This document shows, in pieces, positions 25,239 through 35,302 of a DNA stretch of 43,689 nt. Position numbers and translations under genes: made by a program. Source of the DNA: Candidatus Binatia bacterium (GTDB lineage Bacteria; Eisenbacteria; RBG-16-71-46; SZUA-252); contig DASQJL010000122.1 of the NCBI GenBank assembly GCA_035631035.1, positions 1 through 43,689 on the forward strand, given 5' to 3'. Positions within the stretch are counted from its first letter, which is position 1. Each line of letters starts with the position of its first letter. A model generated the notes under the pieces. That model was given only the letters and a program-made list of their open reading frames with translations, had not been told where the DNA came from and ran no database searches.

Positions 25239-26561
25239 CTAGCCTTCCGAGCGGCGGAGCGCCGCGGCCCCGAGCGCGAACGCGATCATGCCCGCCACGA
25301 CGAGGATGCCGAGCGGCCTCGCCATCTCCGCCCAGCCGAAGCCGCGCCAGACCGCGCCCTCGACGCCCAGGATCGCCCACTTCACGAGGCTGAAGTTGCT
25401 GAGGGCCTGCAGCCAGGGGGGCATCGCGAAGAGAGGGATCATGCCGCCGCCCGTCATGGAGAGGACCAGCATGACGGCCCACCCCGCGCCCGAGACGCTC
25501 TGCGGCGAGCGGCCGATCGCTGCGATCAGCATCATGAGCCCCGTGAAGCAGAAGGCCGCCGCGCCGACGGCGGCCGCGAGCATGAGCGGGTCGCTCACCC
25601 GGATGTGGAAGAAGAATCTTCCGATCGCGAAGAGGAAGCCGGTCGAGATGAGGCAGCCGATGAAGCAGGCGAGCGCTTTTCCCGCCAGCACCTGCGCCCG
25701 GCTCACCGGGGCGAGGCGGAGACGCAGGAACGTTCCGGTGAGCCGCTCGTAGACGATCGAGATCGCGAAGGCCATGCAGGTCCCGATCAGCGCCCAGGCG
25801 AGCCCCGAGGGGAAGGTCACCTCGTACGCGGTGCGCGGACCGTTGTCCTGCTCGGTCACCTCGACCATGTGGATGCGCGGGCCGCCCATGGCCTTGCTCG
25901 TGGAGTCGCTGCCCGCGGCGATCCCGGCTGCCGGTCCCGCGCTGTCGGCGGCGGCCTGCTCGGGGGCTTCGACCGAGTCGAGCACCGTCATGAACGACTC
26001 GAGCGAGCGGAGCACGCGCTCGCCCCGGAGCCGGCGGTCGGTCGAGGCGGTCGTGTCGGCCTGCAGCTTCTCGAGCTGCCGCGCGATCAGCTCCCGGCCC
26101 GCTCCGCCGGTCCCGAACGACTGGCGCATCCCCATGAAGACCGCCTGCGTCACGAGGCCGCGGAGCATGTCTGCGGTCGGGCGCTGGCGCGGATCGATGC
26201 CGATCTCGATCCCGGAGGTGCTGTCCCCTCCGAAGCCGAAGTTCTCGCTCATGCCGGGACGGAGCGCGATGTAGGCGGTGAGGTCGCCGTGGCGCACGGC
26301 GGTGATCGCGGAGTCGAGCGGGGTCTCGCGCACCCGGAGCGCCTCCGATTCGCGGAGGCGCTGCACCAGCGCGCGGGAGTAGTCGGTGCGGTCCAGGTCC
26401 ACCACGGCGACGGGCAGGCTGGGCCGCCCGCCGCTGCCGGAGAAGACGGCCCCGAAGAGCAGGGCCACGAGAACCGGAAAGCCCAGCACCCAGAAGAACG
26501 AAGCCCGGTTCCGGATCAGGAGCTTCAGATCTTTACGGGCGATCGTGAGGAGAGCCTTCAC
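25239..26561 (-). CDS. ABC-2 type transporter permease
   Basis: A 440-residue membrane protein starting at GTG 26561. It has the ABC-2/YhgE-like layout: a first helix FFWVLGFPVLVALLFGAVF, a large extracytoplasmic domain of about 230 residues (VAVVDLDRTDYSRALVQRL, then Ala/Ser-rich DSAGPAAGIAAGS), then five helices at the C-terminus with IVYERLTGTFLRLRLAPVSR and VMLVLSMTGGGMIPLFAMP. Together with the ATPase at 26623-27516 it forms an exporter, of drugs, lipids or other amphiphiles in typical members. The order ATPase then permease on the minus strand indicates one transcript. Confidence 0.92.
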   Translation of the reverse strand: MKALLTIARKDLKLLIRNRASFFWVLGFPVLVALLFGAVFSGSGGRPSLPVAVVDLDRTDYSRALVQRLRESEALRVRETPLDSAITAVRHGDLTAYIALRPGMSENFGFGGDSTSGIEIGIDPRQRPTADMLRGLVTQAVFMGMRQSFGTGGAGRELIARQLEKLQADTTASTDRRLRGERVLRSLESFMTVLDSVEAPEQAAADSAGPAAGIAAGSDSTSKAMGGPRIHMVEVTEQDNGPRTAYEVTFPSGLAWALIGTCMAFAISIVYERLTGTFLRLRLAPVSRAQVLAGKALACFIGCLISTGFLFAIGRFFFHIRVSDPLMLAAAVGAAAFCFTGLMMLIAAIGRSPQSVSGAGWAVMLVLSMTGGGMIPLFAMPPWLQALSNFSLVKWAILGVEGAVWRGFGWAEMARPLGILVVAGMIAFALGAAALRRSEG

Positions 26562-26622
26562 CGGCGGCTCACCCCTATGACCCGATCACGTCCACCACCC
26601 CACGCACCACACCCGGTGACCC

Positions 26623-27516
<894 letters not shown>

Positions 27517-27604
27517 GAAATCCCCCCGGCAAGGTCATGGCGCGCGATATCCCCGGAGGGCAGCCGAGCGGCCGCGATCACCGCGGGGACGTTGTTGCCC
27601 GCGA

Positions 27605-27633
27605 AGTATTGCGCGTTCGCGCGCGCGGCGCAA
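27605..27633 (-). promoter_or_regulatory. Sigma70-like promoter for the ABC exporter operon
   Basis: On the minus strand TTGCGC (27633-27628) and AATACT (27610-27605) are separated by exactly 17 bases. The element lies about 90 bases before the ATP-binding protein start. The -35 overlaps the T-tract of the terminator of the upstream acetyltransferase transcript, so termination and initiation are packed together. Confidence 0.5.
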
Positions 27634-27662
27634 AAAAAATCCGCGCGGCCGGGAGGCGCGGA
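27632..27662 (-). terminator. Rho-independent terminator of the second GNAT gene
   Basis: On the minus strand TCCGCGC (27662-27656), loop CTCCCGGCC, GCGCGGA (27646-27640), then eight T residues (27639-27632). A perfect 7-bp GC stem plus a T8 tract, about 90 bases after the acetyltransferase stop. Confidence 0.88.
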
Positions 27663-27673
27663 GAAAATATTCG

Positions 27674-27702
27674 TTGCATCGCGAAATGTCCGCGCGGCGA
27701 TG
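27674..27702. repeat. Inverted repeat in the GNAT-ABC intergenic region
   Basis: GCATCGC and GCGATGC (about 27675-27681 and 27695-27701) are complementary around a GAAATGTCCGCGC-type loop in a locally AT-rich stretch. It precedes the terminator of the acetyltransferase transcript; it could be a second stem of the same boundary or an operator for the exporter promoter. Confidence 0.4.
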
Positions 27703-27753
27703 CGCCGTTTTCGTCATGGTTCGCCGCGGCGATTCGCGCGGGCCAGAACGAGC

Positions 27754-28590
27754 TCAGCCCGCGGCGGTCACTCCGAGATAGTTGTCGCGGTAGTAGGCGA
27801 TGCGGAAGCCCAGGCGCGTCACGTTGTGGAAGGACGGCGCGGGCTGGCCGGGCTTGTCCTCGGCGGTCTCCACGGAGAGGCAGCGGCAGCCGAGCGCCCG
27901 GGCGTCGTCGATCCGGCGCGCGATCAAGGCGCTCTGGACGCCGCGTCCTCGCGCCTGCGGCAGCGTGGCCGCGAATCCGAGCGACGCCCACTCGCCGCGC
28001 ACGTAGAGCGACGCCGTGCCCACGGGGGACGCGCCGTCGAACGCCAAGTAGTGCCGCCAGTCCTTGCGCCCCACCAGTGCCGCGGCCCACGGCTGAAGAC
28101 CGGGGTCGAGGCCGAACCCCTCGCGCAGCACGCGGCCGAAGGCGGCCGCATGCTCGGGGCCGATCTCCTCGATCCGGGCGTCGGTGCGGATCGGGGGCAC
28201 GGGATCCACGCCCCGCTCCAGCTTGGCCCAGCGGTTATACCGGACCAGCCCGCGCGCGAGCAGCCACTCCCGCGCCTCGGCGGGTTCGGCGGCGGGCGAG
28301 AACGGGACGAAGAAGCGGGGCGACCCGGCCGCCCGGTAGCGGGCGACGATGCCGTCCAGCTGCGCCTCGGTGACCGGCTTCTCGATCCCGAGACCCATCA
28401 CGCGATTGAACATCAGAACGTCGAGCCGGGGCTTGAGGAGCAGGAGCGCGCCCTCGGCGACCTCAGCGGTCGTGCCGTAGCGCTCCCGGATCTCCGCGGG
28501 CGCCGCCTCGTACCAGTCGCGCCAGTAGTCGGTCTCCATCCGCTCGTGCCGGCGCACCTGATCGAGCGAGACTTGAAGCGGCTCCATCAT
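27754..28590 (-). CDS. GNAT family N-acetyltransferase, long form (paralog of 22207-23049)
   Basis: A 278-residue protein from ATG 28590. It has the same two-part structure as the other long GNAT in this window: an N-terminal block (VRRHERMETDYWRDWYEA, FNRVMGLGIEKPVTEAQL, SPRFFVPFSPAAEPAE) and a GNAT fold with TLPQARGRGVQSALIARRI as the acetyl-CoA loop and a final RLGFRIAYYRDNYLGV. The two clearly descend from one duplication and may have different acceptors. It is followed by a strong terminator, so it is a single-gene transcript; the divergent neighbour is an outer-membrane-type protein. Confidence 0.87.
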   Translation of the reverse strand: MMEPLQVSLDQVRRHERMETDYWRDWYEAAPAEIRERYGTTAEVAEGALLLLKPRLDVLMFNRVMGLGIEKPVTEAQLDGIVARYRAAGSPRFFVPFSPAAEPAEAREWLLARGLVRYNRWAKLERGVDPVPPIRTDARIEEIGPEHAAAFGRVLREGFGLDPGLQPWAAALVGRKDWRHYLAFDGASPVGTASLYVRGEWASLGFAATLPQARGRGVQSALIARRIDDARALGCRCLSVETAEDKPGQPAPSFHNVTRLGFRIAYYRDNYLGVTAAG

Positions 28591-28608
28591 TCAGAGAGTA
28601 TGGTCGGC

Positions 28609-29670
28609 ATGTCACGCCTCGCCAAGACCCGCCTCTCGCCCGCCCCACTCCCTAGCTCCCTCGCGAGATGCCTCGTGGCGCTGTGCGCCCTGCTGGCCCT
28701 GATCGCGGTGCCGCGCCCCGCGCGCGCCGACCACCCCGCGGTCGGGTTCGGGTCGGGCATCGCGGGGCCGATCATCACGATCCCGGCCTACACGCTGCCC
28801 GCGGGGAAGTGGGCGGCCAGCGCGAGGGTCGAGCACATCTCGTTCCGCACCTTTTCCGATTCGGAGCTGGTGCGACTGGCCCAGAACGGGATCGAGGCCC
28901 ACAGCACTCGGAACGTGACCAGCCCGTCGCTGTCGGTGGCCTACGGCGTGAGCCGGACCTTCACGGCGGCCGCGCGGCTCCCCTACGTCGTGCGTCAGGA
29001 CATCCGCGAGGGGCACCTCGAAGGGACCACCGCGGTGGCGCACCATCACGGCGACTCGCGAGGGTTCGGCGACATCACGCTGACGGGGCAGTTCCTGGTC
29101 TGGGACCGTGAGCGCGCCAAGGTCGCGGCCCTCACCGGCGTCAAGGCCCCCACGGGCCGGACGCATGTGGCGGATGTCGAGGGGGAGCGCCTCGAGACCG
29201 AGCACCAGCCCGGGTCGGGATCGTTCGATTTCCTGGAGGGAATCTCGGGATCGGCGCGGGTCCCGTTCGGATCGTTGGACGCGAACCTGCTGCTGGTCCT
29301 CGCGACCCACGGCGCGCAGGAGTCCACCCTCGGCAACCTGCTGCACTACAACGTGGCGGTCTCGACCAAGGTCTCGGGGGCGCACGAGCATCATCACGCG
29401 CCCGGTACTCCGCCGCATCGCGATCCGACCGTCGTGGGAGCCGACCTCATCCTCGAGCTGAACGGGGAATCGAGGGCGAAGGAGCGGGTCGGCGGGATCA
29501 CCGACCCCAACAGCGGCGGCAACCTCGTCTATCTCTCGCCCGGAGTGCGCTTCGGCACGGGGTCGTGGAGCGCGAGCCTCTCGGCGGGATTCCCGGTCGT
29601 CCAGAGCGTGAACGGCACCCAGCACGAGACCGACTGGCGGCTGCTGGGCGGCCTCGGGATGTCGTTCTAG
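28609..29670 (+). CDS. Outer-membrane-type beta-rich protein (transporter/porin-like)
   Basis: A 353-residue exported protein. ATG 28609 is preferred to ATG 28600 because of its spacing from GAGAG at about 28593; both give the same signal peptide (LARCLVALCALLALIAVPRP, ARADHP cleavage near residue 40). The mature part is dominated by amphipathic strands typical of outer-membrane barrels (KWAASARVEHISFRTFSD, SLSVAYGVSRTFTAAARLPY, FGDITLTGQF, SFDFLEGISGSARVPFGS) and ends in a strand with C-terminal Phe (LLGGLGMSF), the usual barrel signature. Two His clusters (AHHHGD and HEHHHAP) could bind metal. It resembles MetA/phenol-pathway-type transporters, a loose match; substrate unknown. Confidence 0.75.
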   Translation: MSRLAKTRLSPAPLPSSLARCLVALCALLALIAVPRPARADHPAVGFGSGIAGPIITIPAYTLPAGKWAASARVEHISFRTFSDSELVRLAQNGIEAHSTRNVTSPSLSVAYGVSRTFTAAARLPYVVRQDIREGHLEGTTAVAHHHGDSRGFGDITLTGQFLVWDRERAKVAALTGVKAPTGRTHVADVEGERLETEHQPGSGSFDFLEGISGSARVPFGSLDANLLLVLATHGAQESTLGNLLHYNVAVSTKVSGAHEHHHAPGTPPHRDPTVVGADLILELNGESRAKERVGGITDPNSGGNLVYLSPGVRFGTGSWSASLSAGFPVVQSVNGTQHETDWRLLGGLGMSF

Positions 29671-29676
29671 GCCGAG

Positions 29677-31110
<1,434 letters not shown>

Positions 31111-31140
31111 TCTCAGAGTTTACATCATTTACAACTTTAC

Positions 31141-31159
31141 CGAAAGATACGTACTTTCG
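31141..31159. promoter_or_regulatory. Inverted repeat, candidate operator of the RamB-like regulator
   Basis: CGAAAG (31141-31146), ATACGTA, CTTTCG (31154-31159) is a perfect 6-bp inverted repeat around a near-palindromic TACGTA centre, in an AT-rich stretch between the divergent regulator and aceB. It lies about 35 bases upstream of the aceB -35. A TTAAGA-16-TATCTT pair on the minus strand overlaps it and could be the regulator's own promoter, allowing autoregulation. Confidence 0.5.
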
Positions 31160-31193
31160 TTATCATCTTAACTTCATGTCTTTCAAATACTTG

Positions 31194-31222
31194 TTGACTT
31201 CAAACCAGGTCGCCTTTACTAT
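31194..31222 (+). promoter_or_regulatory. Sigma70-like promoter of the glyoxylate operon
   Basis: TTGACT (31194-31199) and TACTAT (31217-31222) are separated by exactly 17 bases, a close match to the consensus. A start near 31229 gives a leader of about 75 bases ending in the AGGAGGTGA ribosome site of aceB. Confidence 0.75.
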
Positions 31223-31302
31223 CGTGAATGTCGTCAACGAGGGGTGGGACGGGCTGACGACCGCGTCCTGCCCCTTTGCTGTTCGCAGTCAGGAGGTGAA
31301 CC

Positions 31303-32916
31303 GTGGAAGCCACGACGATTACCCGCGAGCGCGCGGAGGGCATCGAGGTCCGAGGCCCCATGCGCCCGCTTTACGACGAGATCCTGACGGCCGAGGCGCT
31401 CGCGTTCCTCGCTCGTCTGACCCGCGAATTCCGTCCCCGCATCGAGGAAGCCCTGACCCGCCGCGCGCAGCGGCAGGCGCGCCTGGCCGCGGGGGAGAAG
31501 CTCGAGTTCCTGAACCTGCACCCCGAGGAATGGACGGTCGCTCCGATCCCGGCCGATCTCCTGAAGCGCGCCGTCGAGATCACCGGACCGGTCGACCGGA
31601 AGATGGTGATCAACGCGCTGAACTCCGGCGCCGACTGCTTCATGGCCGACTTCGAGGATTCGACCGCGCCGACCTGGGACAACAACGTCCAGGGGCAGAT
31701 CAACCTTCGGGACGCCGTGCGCCGGACGATCGCCTTCGCCGATCCGGCGAGCGGGAAGTCCTATGCGCTGAACGAGCGCGTCGCGACGCTGCTCGTCCGG
31801 CCCCGCGGCCTCCACCTTCCCGAGCGGCATCTCCTCGTGGACGGGAAGCCCGTTCCCGGATGCCTGTTCGATTTCGGCCTCTACTTCTTCCACAACGCGC
31901 GCGAGCTTCTTTCGCGCGGCACCGGCCCCTACTTCTACCTCCCCAAGATGGAGTCGCACCGCGAGGCGGCGATCTGGAACGACGTGTTCGTGGCGTCCCA
32001 GGGCGCGCTCGGCGTGCCGCGCGGCTCCGTCCGCGCCACGGTGCTGATCGAGACCCTGCCCGCCGCCTTCGAGATGGACGAGATCCTCTGGGAGCTGCGC
32101 GAGCACGCGGGGGGGCTCAACTGCGGCCGCTGGGACTACATCTTCTCCTTCATCAAGACGCGCGCGCACGAGGCCGAGGCGATCCTTCCCGACCGCTCGC
32201 AGGTCACGATGGACCAGCCGTTCCTGCGCGCCTACGCGCAGCTTGCCGTGAAGACCTGCCACCGCCGCGGCATCCACGCGATGGGCGGGATGGCGGCGCA
32301 GATCCCGATCAAGGGCGATCCCGAGGCGAACGAGCGCGCGCTGGCCAAGGTCCGCGCCGACAAGCTGCGGGAAGTGAAGGACGGCCACGACGGCACCTGG
32401 GTGGCCCATCCGGGCCTGGTCCCGATCGCGCGCGAGATGTTCGAGGCGCACATGAAGGGGCCGAACCAGATCGACCGGAAGCGGGAGGACGTGGAGCCCT
32501 CCGCGCCCGCGCTGCTCGAAGTGCCCGACGGCACGCGCACCGAGGATGGGCTCCGCCTGAACGCGCGGGTCGGCATCCAGTACCTGGCGGCGTGGCTCTG
32601 CGGCAACGGCTGCGTGCCGCTCTACAACCTGATGGAGGACGCGGCGACCGCGGAGATCTCGCGGACGCAGGTCTGGCAGTGGATCCGGCACGGCGCGACG
32701 CTCGAGGACGGGCGGCCCGTGACTCCGGACCTCTTCCGGCGCGTCGTCGACGATGAGATGACGCGGATCGCCGGCGACGTGGGGCCGGAACGGTTCCGCG
32801 ATGGACGTTACGACGAAGCGCGGGCGCTGTTCGTGCGGCTTTCGACGGCCGAAGCGCTCGAGCCCTTCCTGACCCTTCCCGCCTACGATCTGCTGGATCG
32901 GGTGGATCGGGACTGA
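31303..32916 (+). CDS. aceB: Malate synthase A
   Basis: A 537-residue enzyme starting at GTG 31303 with a perfect AGGAGG six bases upstream. It condenses glyoxylate with acetyl-CoA to malate, the second step of the glyoxylate bypass. Type A length and markers are clear: [14 protein letters not shown] near residue 108, [13 protein letters not shown], the catalytic-barrel segment [34 protein letters not shown] and [11 protein letters not shown]. Isocitrate lyase follows after 31 bases, so the pair forms one operon. Expected to be induced on acetate or fatty acids by the divergent RamB-like regulator. Confidence 0.97.
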   Translation: MEATTITRERAEGIEVRGPMRPLYDEILTAEALAFLARLTREFRPRIEEALTRRAQRQARLAAGEKLEFLNLHPEEWTVAPIPADLLKRAVEITGPVDRKMVINALNSGADCFMADFEDSTAPTWDNNVQGQINLRDAVRRTIAFADPASGKSYALNERVATLLVRPRGLHLPERHLLVDGKPVPGCLFDFGLYFFHNARELLSRGTGPYFYLPKMESHREAAIWNDVFVASQGALGVPRGSVRATVLIETLPAAFEMDEILWELREHAGGLNCGRWDYIFSFIKTRAHEAEAILPDRSQVTMDQPFLRAYAQLAVKTCHRRGIHAMGGMAAQIPIKGDPEANERALAKVRADKLREVKDGHDGTWVAHPGLVPIAREMFEAHMKGPNQIDRKREDVEPSAPALLEVPDGTRTEDGLRLNARVGIQYLAAWLCGNGCVPLYNLMEDAATAEISRTQVWQWIRHGATLEDGRPVTPDLFRRVVDDEMTRIAGDVGPERFRDGRYDEARALFVRLSTAEALEPFLTLPAYDLLDRVDRD

Positions 32917-32947
32917 CCGCGCGACCTGCGCTACGGGAGAACACACC

Positions 32948-34270
32948 ATGAAATCGCGAATTCGTCAGACCGGACCGTTCGAGAAGAGGGACCGCTGGGC
33001 CGGGATCGTCCGTCCCTACACCGACCGGGACGTCGCCGCCCTGCGCGGCACGGTCCAGGTCGAGCACACGCTCGCCCGCCGCGGCGCCGAGCGGCTGTGG
33101 TCGTTGCTGCACGATGAGCCGTACGTGTCGGCGCTGGGCGCGCTCACCGGCAACCAGGCGGTGCAGCAGGTCAAGGCGGGGCTCCAGGCGATCTACCTGA
33201 GCGGCTGGCAGGTGGCCGCCGACGCCAACCTGGCGGGGCAGACCTACCCCGACCAGAGCCTCTATCCCGCCAACAGCGTTCCCAGCGTGGTGCGCCGCAT
33301 CAACCAGGCGCTCCTGCGCGCCGACCAGATCGAGAACGCCGAGCGGGTCCGCGCGGCCAACGGCAACGGGAATGGCAACGGACACGGTCCGGCCAAGGCG
33401 CCGCGCTTCTGGCTCGCGCCGATCGTCGCCGACGCCGAAGCCGGATTCGGCGGCCCGCTGAACGCGTTCGAGCTGATGAAGGGGATGATCGAGGCGGGCG
33501 CCGCGGGCGTCCATTTCGAGGACCAGCTCTCGAGCGAGAAGAAGTGCGGGCACCTGGGAGGCAAGGTGCTCATCCCCACCGGGCATTTCATCCGCACCCT
33601 GGTGGCGGCGCGCCTGGCCGCCGACGTCCTGGACGTCCCGACGCTGGTCGTGGCGCGCACCGACGCCGACAGCGCGCGGCTCGTGACCAGCGACATCGAC
33701 CCGCGCGACCACGAGTTCCTGACGGGGGAGCGCACCCCCGAGGGGTTCTTCCGGATGCGGGGCGGCCTGGACTGCGCCATCGCGCGGGCGAAGGCCTACG
33801 CGCCCTACGCCGATCTCCTCTGGTGCGAGACCTCGACGCCGGACCTGGACGAGGCGCGCGCCTTCGCCGAGGGCGTTCACCGCGAATTCCCGGGGAAGCT
33901 CCTCGCCTACAACTGCTCCCCCTCGTTCAACTGGAAGAAGAACCTGAACGAGGAGACCATCGCCAAGTTCCAGCGCGAGCTGGGGGCGATGGGCTATCGG
34001 TTCCAGTTCGTCACGCTCGCCGGCTTCCACGCGCTCAACCACTCGATGTTCGAGCTGGCGCGGGCCTACAAGGAGAAGGGGATGACCGGCTACGTGCAGC
34101 TTCAGGAGGCCGAGTTCGCCTCGGAGAAGGACGGCTACTCCGCCACGCGCCACCAGCGCGAGGTCGGGACCGGCTATTTCGACGAGGTGATGCAGGTGAT
34201 CGCGGCCGGCAGCGACTGCGCGACCCTGGCGCTCAAGGAATCGACGGAAGCGGCCCAGTTCCGGGCCTGA
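32948..34270 (+). CDS. aceA: Isocitrate lyase
   Basis: A 440-residue enzyme from ATG 32948, cleaving isocitrate to glyoxylate and succinate. The catalytic KKCGHLGGK lies at residues 198-206 with Cys200. [37 protein letters not shown] and [15 protein letters not shown] complete the family pattern. The sequence looks close to actinobacterial-type Icl, except for a Gly-Asn-rich loop insertion ([11 protein letters not shown], about 33359-33391) absent from the mycobacterial enzyme I remember. It follows aceB with a short gap and a GGGAG ribosome site. A perfect 8-bp hairpin begins 16 bases after the stop. Confidence 0.97.
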   Translation: MKSRIRQTGPFEKRDRWAGIVRPYTDRDVAALRGTVQVEHTLARRGAERLWSLLHDEPYVSALGALTGNQAVQQVKAGLQAIYLSGWQVAADANLAGQTYPDQSLYPANSVPSVVRRINQALLRADQIENAERVRAANGNGNGNGHGPAKAPRFWLAPIVADAEAGFGGPLNAFELMKGMIEAGAAGVHFEDQLSSEKKCGHLGGKVLIPTGHFIRTLVAARLAADVLDVPTLVVARTDADSARLVTSDIDPRDHEFLTGERTPEGFFRMRGGLDCAIARAKAYAPYADLLWCETSTPDLDEARAFAEGVHREFPGKLLAYNCSPSFNWKKNLNEETIAKFQRELGAMGYRFQFVTLAGFHALNHSMFELARAYKEKGMTGYVQLQEAEFASEKDGYSATRHQREVGTGYFDEVMQVIAAGSDCATLALKESTEAAQFRA

Positions 34271-34285
34271 TCAAGAACGGGAGGC

Positions 34286-34308
34286 GCATGCCGATCTATC
34301 CGGCATGC
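34286..34308 (+). repeat. Perfect hairpin after isocitrate lyase, overlapping the next start codon
   Basis: GCATGCCG (34286-34293), loop ATCTATC, CGGCATGC (34301-34308). An 8-bp perfect stem follows the aceA stop. It lacks a T-tract, so it may stabilise the aceBA mRNA end or attenuate. The ATG of the next small gene (34305) sits in its right arm, where it could be occluded. Confidence 0.6.
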
Positions 34309-34559
34309 GCCATCCCTCGGTCCGCGGCGTCGGCGTCCGCTACCTGATCGCCGTCCTGTTGCCCATCTCCGGAGCGGTCCTGGTCGTCTACACGGCGGTG
34401 CAGCTTGCGATCGCGCACGTGACGCACAACGTGGCGCCTCCGCGGCGGATCGCCGAGTCCACCCTCCCCGCCGACGACCTTCCCGCCATGAACGGGGGCG
34501 GCTCCGAGCCGCGTCCCGCGCACGAGCCCGTTTCCGCGCCGGCGCCCCGCACGCGCTAG
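34305..34559 (+). CDS. Small single-span membrane protein (84 aa)
   Basis: An 84-residue frame from ATG 34305. One hydrophobic helix (RYLIAVLLPISGAVLVVYTA, residues 12-31) is followed by a Pro/Ala/His-rich tail (PRRIAESTLPADDLPAMNGG). I recognise no family. The GGGAGG at 34279-34284 is too far for a normal site and another ATG in a different frame lies between, so translation may depend on the hairpin opening. It could belong to the aceBA transcript. A real small membrane protein is plausible but not certain. Confidence 0.5.
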   Translation: MRHPSVRGVGVRYLIAVLLPISGAVLVVYTAVQLAIAHVTHNVAPPRRIAESTLPADDLPAMNGGGSEPRPAHEPVSAPAPRTR

Positions 34560-34593
34560 AATCACCTCCCTGGCATCCTGGGAGGGAGGGTCC

Positions 34594-35301
34594 CTGATCC
34601 GTCGAATCCAAGCCGTCGTTCGCCTGGCCGCCGCGGCCCTGGCCGCCGCATGCCTCGCCGCCGTATGCCTCGCCGCCGCTTCGCCCGTGCCGGCGCCGCC
34701 CGGGCGCACCGAGGCGGTTTTCGACACCGTGCCCGAATCGGTCCGCGCGCTGCTGCACCCCGCGACCGCCCTCCTGCCCGCCTTTCCGAACGAGAACCCC
34801 GCCGCCCTCGATCCGAGCCGGTGGGCCCCCAGCGTCGGCGACAGCGATCGGGTCTGCGCCCTGGAGCTGCGCACCTACGTGCGCGGCACCCCCGTGGCGC
34901 TGTCGGACATCCGGCAGCGGAAGCCGGGACAGTCCCTGTCGGCGCGGTATCTGTGCGCCTCCCGGACGTGGCGCGGCCCCCGCTATGCCGGCCCCTTCTA
35001 CGTCTGGGACGGCCAGAACGCCCTGATCGAGCGGAGCTATCGGCAAACCGACGGGGCGCGCTACCGCGAGGATCTCTATCAGTACCGGGGGAACGGGCTG
35101 GTGTGGGCCTACCGCCATCGCGAGCGGAGCGAGGATCAGGTGGGGCCCTCGTTCATGCTGGACGAGTACTACGACCCGGACGGGAAGCTGGCGGGGTTTT
35201 CGGTCGAGCGGACCGGGCCCGACTCGCTGGCGGTGCGCTGGCGGCGCGGGGCCGTAGTGGAGGACGAGGCGTTCCGGAAGTGGGCGGGGGAGTTCCGCTA
35301 G
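34594..35301 (+). CDS. Uncharacterised exported protein (paralog of 15746-16468), probable CTG start
   Basis: No ATG or TTG gives an N-terminus with a signal peptide, and the first GTG (34687) would omit it. In the same frame, CTG 34594 directly follows GGAGGGAGGG (34581-34590) and starts a classical signal peptide: basic IRRIQAVVR, then the hydrophobic LAAAALAAACLAAVCLAAA and a PVPA cleavage site. I therefore assign the CTG start (235 residues). The mature protein has strand repeats VWDGQNALIERSY, YQYRGNGLVWAYRHR and YYDPDGKLAGFSVER in the order seen in the protein at 15746-16468. Function unknown; the family match between the two is convincing by eye. Confidence 0.7.
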   Translation: MIRRIQAVVRLAAAALAAACLAAVCLAAASPVPAPPGRTEAVFDTVPESVRALLHPATALLPAFPNENPAALDPSRWAPSVGDSDRVCALELRTYVRGTPVALSDIRQRKPGQSLSARYLCASRTWRGPRYAGPFYVWDGQNALIERSYRQTDGARYREDLYQYRGNGLVWAYRHRERSEDQVGPSFMLDEYYDPDGKLAGFSVERTGPDSLAVRWRRGAVVEDEAFRKWAGEFR

Positions 35302-35302
35302 G

